From Methylobacter sp. (GTDB taxonomy: Bacteria > Pseudomonadota > Gammaproteobacteria > Methylococcales > Methylomonadaceae), in the NCBI GenBank assembly GCA_030679035.1, contig JAUXTH010000143.1:1-64000 (forward strand): DNA of 64,000 nucleotides, read 5' to 3'. This document shows, in pieces, positions 57,824 through 64,000 of the stretch (position 1 is the first letter of the stretch; the number at the start of each line of letters is the position of its first letter). Below the pieces are notes generated by a model that worked only from the letters and a program-made list of their open reading frames with translations, did not search any database and was not told the origin of the DNA. A program made the translations under genes and the position numbers.

Positions 57824-58474
57824 TCATGCTTTTTTGCAGCTTTGATGGCTAAAGTTTGCAGCATTGATTATGCCGCGCTGCATCATTTTACCGACAACCT
57901 GTTGCACACAGACATCCAGCTCTGCGATGCCGGTTTGCACGGTAAGCTCACAGTTTCCAGGCACTTCGTAAGGGGACGTGATGCCTGTGAATTCGGCCAA
58001 CTGCCCGGCCCGAGCTTTTTTGTAGAGGCCTTTTACGTCGCGCGATTCGCAAATTTCTATGGGCGTATCGCAATAGATTTCGATGAAATCGCCATGCTCT
58101 ACGATACCGCGCACACGTTCACGGTCTGCACGATAAGGAGAGATAAAGGCGGTAAGCACAATGACACCTGCTTCCATAAAAATCTTGGCCATTTCACCGA
58201 TGCGACGAATGTTTTCCTGGCGGTCTTTTGCTGAAAAGCCCAAGTCACCGCACAAACCATGGCGAACATTGTCGCCATCCAGCACGAAGGTGCGACAACC
58301 ACGCTGATGTAACGCTTCTTCAACGGCATGAGCCAGCGTAGATTTGCCCGACCCGGATAAGCCGGTAAACCATAAGATTGCACCGCGATGACCGTTTTGC
58401 GCTTCACGCCGAGTGCGGGTAACGGTGGCGCGGTGCCAAACGACATTGGCTGTAGCTGGCCGCAGTGTAGTCAT
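57824..58474 (-). CDS. cysC: Adenylylsulfate (APS) kinase
   Basis: About 216 residues from the ATG at 58474. It phosphorylates APS to PAPS, the sulfate donor for sulfotransferases. The P-loop GLSGSGKST, the [16 protein letters not shown] segment, the RENIRR-type helix and FISPYRADR are all present. No ATP sulfurylase is encoded nearby, so APS comes from the cell pool. It lies upstream of the NRPS genes on the same strand and is coupled by ATGA to a small upstream frame. With the sulfotransferase at 33120 it implies a sulfated product. Confidence 0.94.
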   Translation of the reverse strand: MTTLRPATANVVWHRATVTRTRREAQNGHRGAILWFTGLSGSGKSTLAHAVEEALHQRGCRTFVLDGDNVRHGLCGDLGFSAKDRQENIRRIGEMAKIFMEAGVIVLTAFISPYRADRERVRGIVEHGDFIEIYCDTPIEICESRDVKGLYKKARAGQLAEFTGITSPYEVPGNCELTVQTGIAELDVCVQQVVGKMMQRGIINAANFSHQSCKKA

Positions 58475-58575
58475 GACAGCAGCTGCCCGGCTTGCCAACC
58501 CATCTCCCCATGGTCACAATGTTTGCGTCCGACTTCGCCTGTTTTCGTAACTTCGATCAGCTTTGGCTCATTCAT
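58471..58575 (-). CDS. Small ORF coupled to APS kinase gene
   Basis: A 34-codon frame ([18 protein letters not shown]...) beginning at the ATG at 58575, with AAGGA about 7 nt upstream and ending in an ATGA overlap with cysC. The good ribosome site and the overlap suggest real translation, at least as a leader that couples cysC. It contains HCDHG and ends [10 protein letters not shown] recognise no family; it may also be the trimmed remnant of a larger gene. Confidence 0.45.
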   Translation of the reverse strand: MNEPKLIEVTKTGEVGRKHCDHGEMGWQAGQLLS

Positions 58576-58645
58576 AAACCGTTCCTTATACGTATGTGAA
58601 AAAACTCACTACCGGACTGAGGCTAAATTGCTCCAGCATTAAGCT

Positions 58646-58674
58646 GACGATTGACCGCAATCCTTTCCTCATAG
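58646..58674 (-). promoter_or_regulatory. Repeated box upstream of APS kinase unit
   Basis: Second copy of the 29-nt box (26 of 29 positions as at 57753-57781), about 70 nt before the small ORF that leads into cysC and in the same orientation relative to its gene. Candidate ECF-sigma promoter or operator. Confidence 0.45.
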
Positions 58675-58904
58675 CTGTTTTCGATGTATTCGTTCGAACT
58701 ACGGCAGGCTCATATCATAGAAAAAATTCTGGCTAAATTTTAAATACTTGGCTTGTGAAACCATTCACTCTGTTTATCGCAAAAACGGTGTAGTCATTTT
58801 GTCACAGCGCCAAAATTCAACTGGTGTTGAGTATAGTAAGCATGCAGGGTTTAGGCTTGGCGATTCATGCAAGCAATTGATTGTTATACGTTAATATTCC
58901 GGTA
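58675..58904. other. Right end of island, AT-rich noncoding
   Basis: No gene, integrase or transposase fragment is seen between the cysC promoter region and the right attachment site. This is where a recombinase gene might have been expected; if one existed it has been lost. Confidence 0.5.
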
Positions 58905-58955
58905 ACGGGATTCATAACCTCGGGGTCGGTGGTTCAAGTCCACCTATCGCCACCA
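58905..58955 (+). repeat. Island right attachment site (tRNA-Met 3' fragment)
   Basis: A 51-nt copy of the tRNA-Met 3' end from ACGGGATTCATAACC to the CCA, with one difference from 26028-26078 (T at 58920). It lacks the acceptor 5' strand and D arm, so it is not a functional tRNA. Most likely the displaced original 3' end of the gene. Confidence 0.85.
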
Positions 58956-58963
58956 AACAAATC

Positions 58964-58994
58964 AAGTCCTTACGTTTAGACGAAGGGCTTTTTT
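58964..58994 (+). terminator. Displaced tRNA-Met terminator
   Basis: AAGTCCTT (58964-58971) pairs with AAGGGCTT (58983-58990) and is followed by a T-run. It begins 9 nt after the tRNA fragment, where a tRNA terminator belongs, and no such structure follows the intact tRNA at 26078. It therefore looks like the original terminator left behind at the far side of the island. Confidence 0.7.
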
Positions 58995-59209
58995 ATGTCT
59001 AAATTTTAATAGGGCGCAATTTTGGCACACTTCTAAAAAACACCCGCAGCACTTGCCAACATCCACGCACAAAAAAGTGTCCCATGGAACAAATACAAAT
59101 AACACTAAGTATTAAATCTGTATTTGCTAAGTGGTAATACGGATTTATTTTAGCTTGGAAATATGAAAAACTTTGCCGCGTACCTTATAAACTAGATTAC
59201 GGGGGAGTT
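58995..59209. other. Intergenic, AT-rich
   Basis: No gene or clear signal beyond the likely promoter of the CZB protein; a weak GGGGGAG ribosome site precedes the ATG at 59210. Confidence 0.4.
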
Positions 59210-59572
59210 ATGGATATTGATAAAGAAATTCTAAAACATGCAGACTGGAAAATAAGATTTAGTAACGCTATATTCAGGCGAGAATCTTTAGATTCCTACG
59301 TTATGGAAACTATCAGAAAAGAAAATTGCTGTGAACTCGGCCAGTGGCTGCATAGGGAAGGTAAAGTTAAATTTGGCAGTTTACCAAGTTACAAGGCATG
59401 CTTGAAAAAACATGCTGAATTTCATATTGAAGCTGAAAAAATAGCAAATGCCATTAATACAAAACAATATATAAACGCATCTAAAATGATAGGTATCGAT
59501 TCGGCTTTTAATGCTGTCGTCAGTGAAGTCTGTTGTGAAGCTAATCGTCTAAAAAAAGAATGTTGCCTTTAA
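59210..59572 (+). CDS. Stand-alone CZB (zinc-binding) domain protein
   Basis: 120 residues, entirely a chemoreceptor zinc-binding (CZB) domain: HADWKIRFSNAIF at the start, the CCELGQWLHREG core with the cysteine ligand, and KKHAEFHIEAEKI with histidine ligands. Such domains usually sit on chemoreceptors or diguanylate cyclases and sense zinc or hypochlorite. Here there is no output domain, so it may act by binding a partner. Four further cysteines near the end (VCCEANRLKKECCL) are unusual. First gene right of the island. Confidence 0.85.
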   Translation: MDIDKEILKHADWKIRFSNAIFRRESLDSYVMETIRKENCCELGQWLHREGKVKFGSLPSYKACLKKHAEFHIEAEKIANAINTKQYINASKMIGIDSAFNAVVSEVCCEANRLKKECCL

Positions 59573-59934
59573 TCGTCTATACTTTTAATTAGTCAAATTA
59601 AAAAATCAAACGCCACCTCCTGGTGTTTTACATTACGAGCAGCCTATTACCTTAATTGACTGTTCATAGCCTCTCTTCTGCAAAGTGGTGGGGCTTTTTT
59701 TTGAGCTGACACCTCGTCGCTTAACGATAACGACAAACTTCCAAAATAGGAGATTTTTCGCAAGGATCAAAATGAATTTTTAGATAGTCATACAACCAGC
59801 CGGGAATAACTCCCAGCCAATCCATGCCAATAACCGCCTATCGATACGACTGGATTTCACCCCGCTTAAAGTAATTTGAGCGCATAAAAAAAGGGGCGGA
59901 TTTACCCGCCCCTTCCTTTAAAACTGTACTGATA
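59573..59934. terminator. Gap with terminators (CZB and smbP)
   Basis: No gene. A hairpin at 59608-59628 (AAACGCCA/TGGTGTTT) and a hairpin with a long T-run at 59668-59702 (AGCCTC/GGGGCT) can end transcription from the CZB gene. On the minus strand GGGGCGG/CCGCCCC at 59893-59912, followed by a T-run, is a strong terminator for smbP. Confidence 0.7.
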
Positions 59935-60270
59935 TTATTTGTTGGCGGCTTTAATGTGCGCCACAGCAGCTTCAGCATGTGCAGTAGCCTTGCCCACATG
60001 ACCTAAATTACCTTGATCGATGGCTTCTTGCAGCTCCTTAGCGCCTTCGTCTAAATGGTTTTTGGGCACACCCTTGGCGACTATCGATCCAGCCAGTGTG
60101 TGCTCCAATGCCGCCTTTGCATGTTCGACCAAAACCGGTGCGTGGCCGGCTTTGCCATGAATTACCGCCGTATTGGCGTGTTCCAGTGCTGCCGCAGCAT
60201 GCTCTTCAGCGAAAACAGAAGTACTTAAAAGAAATAATAAACCTGCACATATGGATGCCAATTTTTTCAT
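59935..60270 (-). CDS. smbP: SmbP-like small metal-binding protein
   Basis: 111 residues with a signal peptide (cleavage after about residue 21, VFA). The mature protein is small, helical and His/Ala-rich, with repeated HAxxALEHA-type heptads (EHANTAVIHG, EHAKAALEHT, AHAEAAVAHI). This matches SmbP, a periplasmic copper-binding protein described from Nitrosomonas europaea. Likely role: copper or other metal buffering in the periplasm. Monocistronic, with its own terminator. Confidence 0.85.
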   Translation of the reverse strand: MKKLASICAGLLFLLSTSVFAEEHAAAALEHANTAVIHGKAGHAPVLVEHAKAALEHTLAGSIVAKGVPKNHLDEGAKELQEAIDQGNLGHVGKATAHAEAAVAHIKAANK

Positions 60271-60460
60271 AGTTATCTCCTCAATATTAATGTTTATATT
60301 ATTTTAGTAGCCGACTTCGGGTTTTAAAAAACCATTGTGAATCGACCTCTATATTTTTACCTCATGTCGTTTATTTTGCAATACCCATAAACTTTTCGAG
60401 GACAAATGTATTAAAACACATAACTGCACCCTACCCCGACAATTAATAATAACGTGTGCA

Positions 60461-61858
<1,398 letters not shown>

Positions 61859-61860
61859 TC

Positions 61861-62006
61861 ATATCTGCTTTAAATTTCAGAAAATTTGGAGCCGCGACTT
61901 TAGTCGCGCTGATGCTGATGGTTGTTATTGCTTGTGCCTGATCTCTCATGCGCGACTAAAGTCGCGCCTCCATTTATAGCTTTCCATGCATTTTAAAATA
62001 GATACT
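61861..62006. mobile_element. MITE-like element, family B, copy 2
   Basis: 146 bp with the same inverted ends as 19343-19476 (TATCTGCTTTAAATTTCAG at the left, TTTTAAAATAGATAC at the right) and internal facing palindromes GCGCGACTAAAGTCGCGC and GCCGCGACTTTAGTCGCG. It abuts the end of mnmA by 1-2 nt and fills the mnmA-purB gap. Confidence 0.75.
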
Positions 62007-62007
62007 G

Positions 62008-63105
62008 TTATTCGTTATATTTTGATTCAATAATCCCGCCGCCCAGGCATATCTCACCGTCGTAAAAAACGACGGATTGGCCGGGTGTAATGGCCCGTTG
62101 CGACTGGTCAAATGTAGCCTTGCACCGGTCGTATCCCAGCGGTTCTAAATAACAGGACTGGTCTGCCTGGCGATAGCGGGTTTTAGCCATGCAGCGCAAA
62201 GGTTCTGTGAGCGGCCTATTGCTACACCAATCCAGTTGACTGGCTTCCAGGGTATTATGCAACATCAACGGGTGATCGTGGCCTTGACCGACGATCAGGA
62301 TGTTGTTTTCCAGATCTTTTTCCAACACATACCATGGTTCATCCGGCGCATTTTTGACGCCGCCTATGCCTAAGCCTTGGCGTTGGCCGAAGGTGTAATA
62401 CATCAGACCGTGATGCTTGCCGATGTACTGGCCTTCCGGGGTGCGCATTTCGCCGGGCTGGGTGGGCAAATAACGTTGCAGAAATTCAGTAAACTTGCGC
62501 TCGCCGATAAAACAGATGCCGGTGCTGTCCTTTTTACGGCTGTTGGCAAAACCGGCTTTATCGGCCATGGCTCGGATTTCGGGTTTATGCAGGTGTCCTA
62601 TCGGGAACAGCGTGCGCGACAGCTGCTTTTGTCCCAGCGTGTAAAGAAAATAGCTTTGCTCTTTATTCGGATCCAGGCCTTTCAACAAAAAGTATTCACC
62701 GTCTTTCTCGGTCACTTGAGCATAGTGCCCTGTGGCGATATATTCCGCGCCCAAATCTTCAATCGCATAATTCAGAAAGGCTTTGAATTTAACGTGCTTG
62801 TTGCACAGAATATCGGGATTGGGGGTGCGGCCCGCTTTAAATTCAGACAGGAATACTTCAAATACCTCATCCCAGTATTCGGCGGCAAAATTCACGGTTT
62901 TTAATTCGATGCCCAATTTATCGCAAACCTGCTGCGCGTCGGCTAAATCTTCCATGGCAGTGCATTGTTCGGTGCCGTCATCTTCTTCCCAGTTTTTCAT
63001 AAACAAACCGGTGACTTGATGGCCTTGCTCCAACAGCAGCAATGCGGTTACCGAAGAATCGACACCGCCGGACATGCCGACGATTACTTTTTTACTCATA
63101 GTCAA
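62008..63105 (-). CDS. mnmA: tRNA-specific 2-thiouridylase MnmA
   Basis: Thiolates U34 of tRNA-Lys, -Glu and -Gln. 365 residues (363 from the second ATG at 63099). The PP-loop [15 protein letters not shown], the catalytic cysteine region [11 protein letters not shown] and the second cysteine in [15 protein letters not shown] are present. Its start overlaps the Nudix gene by 8-14 nt, showing a coupled pair as in other Gammaproteobacteria. Confidence 0.97.
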   Translation of the reverse strand: MTMSKKVIVGMSGGVDSSVTALLLLEQGHQVTGLFMKNWEEDDGTEQCTAMEDLADAQQVCDKLGIELKTVNFAAEYWDEVFEVFLSEFKAGRTPNPDILCNKHVKFKAFLNYAIEDLGAEYIATGHYAQVTEKDGEYFLLKGLDPNKEQSYFLYTLGQKQLSRTLFPIGHLHKPEIRAMADKAGFANSRKKDSTGICFIGERKFTEFLQRYLPTQPGEMRTPEGQYIGKHHGLMYYTFGQRQGLGIGGVKNAPDEPWYVLEKDLENNILIVGQGHDHPLMLHNTLEASQLDWCSNRPLTEPLRCMAKTRYRQADQSCYLEPLGYDRCKATFDQSQRAITPGQSVVFYDGEICLGGGIIESKYNE

Positions 63106-63553
63106 TATCGATAAATGATTTAAGCAAAGATAAAGGGTGGCGTTGCCCGCTGAGATATTCGTCTATACTGATAAGCACTAAAGGGCTGCGCAAACGATGC
63201 CGTTCGGCTTCGATTTGGTCACGTGTTAGCCAGTGAGCGGCGACGATGCCGTCATCCAGTTTTTGATCCGGGTTATGCGAATGGCAGCGACCGGAAAAAC
63301 ACACCCTGACAAAGCTTGGAAAGTCAGGATTTTTTCGCCAGAGCTGGATGGCGATGATGTGCTCAGGTTCAAACTGCCAGGCGGTTTCTTCCAGCACTTC
63401 ACGTTTGACGGCGGCAATCAGGTCTTCGCCCGCTTCAAGATGGCCGGCAGGTTGGTTGAATTGAAGCCCGCTGGTGGTTTCTTCTTCTACGAGCAAAAAA
63501 CGTCGGTCTTGTTCAATAACTGCGGCAACTGTAACGTGCGGCTTCCAAACCAT
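63092..63553 (-). CDS. nudJ: NudJ-like Nudix hydrolase
   Basis: 153 residues with the Nudix box [20 protein letters not shown] in the N-terminal half. Position directly upstream of mnmA, with overlap, matches nudJ of E. coli, a phosphatase acting on thiamin pyrophosphate precursors and nucleoside triphosphates. The substrate is inferred from synteny and length only. Confidence 0.9.
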   Translation of the reverse strand: MVWKPHVTVAAVIEQDRRFLLVEEETTSGLQFNQPAGHLEAGEDLIAAVKREVLEETAWQFEPEHIIAIQLWRKNPDFPSFVRVCFSGRCHSHNPDQKLDDGIVAAHWLTRDQIEAERHRLRSPLVLISIDEYLSGQRHPLSLLKSFIDIDYE

Positions 63554-63749
63554 TGCAAAATTCCGGCTGTCAAAGCTGATATTTTACTAGATTTGGGGAT
63601 ATTATGCTGGTAAAAAAATAGCCAGGGAAAAAGATACAAGGCGCAGGTTAATCTTTCTATACGCCTTGTTCATTTTGTTGAAACATAAGAGTTGAAATTC
63701 ACCGGGATTGGCACTATGTTAAGTGCTTAAATATTTTACTATTGCGATT

Positions 63750-64000
63750 ATGTCCGATTTTGATCCCTACAAAGATAAAGATGGCGGCTTGGCTGTTCAG
63801 GAAGCCAAGCCTAAGTTAAAAAGACCGCCTTTATACAAGGTGATCTTGTTAAATGATGATTTTACGCCCATGGATTTTGTCATTGAGATTTTAATGGATT
63901 TCTTTGACATGTCTGAAGAAAAGGCGACTCAGGTAATGCTGCAAGTCCATACGCAAGGGGTTGGTGTATGCGGGACGTATTCTAAAGACGTTGCTGAAAC
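63750..64000 (+). CDS. clpS: ATP-dependent Clp protease adaptor ClpS (partial)
   Basis: The frame from the ATG at 63750 to the window end gives 83 residues of ClpS: a variable N-terminus, then [20 protein letters not shown] with the NDDxTPM motif that binds N-degron residues, then [19 protein letters not shown]. It delivers N-end-rule substrates to ClpAP. The 3' end, and probably clpA, lie beyond the window. Divergent from nudJ, with a 196-nt gap containing an ACAAGGCG/CGCCTTGT inverted repeat. Confidence 0.95.
   Translation, partial: MSDFDPYKDKDGGLAVQEAKPKLKRPPLYKVILLNDDFTPMDFVIEILMDFFDMSEEKATQVMLQVHTQGVGVCGTYSKDVAE

Larger units (their letters stand above)
26028..58955. mobile_element. tRNA-Met genomic island with NRPS metallophore system
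   Basis: The interval is bounded by a 51-nt direct repeat of the tRNA-Met 3' end (one mismatch: C at 26043, T at 58920) and contains a single functional set: regulators, exporter, acylase, NRPSs, tailoring and uptake genes. An intact tRNA at one end with a 3' fragment at the other is the standard footprint of tyrosine-recombinase integration. No integrase, excisionase or transfer gene remains, so it is a fixed remnant or was trimmed. Host-type palindromic repeats inside it suggest long residence. Confidence 0.8.

Noticed and set aside
26079-58904. Integrase, transposase or conjugation genes in the island
   Set aside because: None found; all long frames are accounted for by the metabolite system or are antisense shadows.
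58905-58955. Second functional tRNA gene
   Set aside because: Acceptor 5' strand and D arm are missing; it is a 3' fragment only.

Overview
The window reads as the chromosome of a gammaproteobacterium. The signs are a fused nuoCD in an E. coli-order complex I operon, and a right-hand core block purB / mnmA / nudJ-type Nudix / clpS that matches gammaproteobacterial synteny. A SmbP-type metal-binding protein and many dispersed palindromic repeats fit methylotroph or nitrifier-type gammaproteobacteria such as Methylococcales, but no methane-oxidation gene is present, so that placement is only an inference.

Layout. 1-15.4 kb: complete minus-strand nuoA-N operon (13 genes, C and D fused), mostly coupled by ATGA-type overlaps but with palindromic repeats in three of its gaps. 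15.8-18.1 kb: rubredoxin/metallo-beta-lactamase protein and a lipoprotein. 18.5-20 kb: zinc-ribbon membrane protein with HEAGH motif, and a Nudix hydrolase. 20.2-24.6 kb: gcvT-gcvP without gcvH. 24.9-26.1 kb: ychF and an intact tRNA-Met(CAU). 26.1-58.9 kb: a metallophore-like nonribosomal peptide island. 59.2-64 kb: CZB-domain protein, smbP, purB, mnmA, nudJ-like, and the start of clpS.

The main discovery is the island. The last 51 nt of the tRNA-Met gene (26028-26078) recur, with one mismatch, at 58905-58955 in the same orientation. The far copy is followed by a hairpin and T-run that looks like the original tRNA terminator. This is the signature of site-specific integration into a tRNA 3' end, and the enclosed 32.8 kb holds exactly one biosynthetic and uptake system. 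No integrase remains.

How the island genes should work together (inference from families): a fatty acyl-AMP ligase and ACP start an acyl chain. Four NRPS modules on two coupled proteins build acyl-D-X-Ser-D-X-Ser, where X is one unknown residue used twice and Ser is read from the A-domain pockets. A terminal reductase releases an aldehyde or alcohol. An APS kinase supplies PAPS to a sulfotransferase that carries an SCP2-like lipid-binding tail. A PvdE-type ABC exporter and a membrane-anchored PvdQ-like acylase export and deacylate the product. A TonB receptor with a signalling domain, a PepSY membrane protein, an ECF sigma factor and a FecR-type regulator recover and sense it. The logic is that of pyoverdine, but there are no hydroxamate, catechol or chromophore genes, so the metal ligand and even the metal are open.

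A second notable point: a host palindromic repeat (49302-49396) sits in frame inside the second NRPS adenylation domain and adds about 44 residues without breaking the reading frame.
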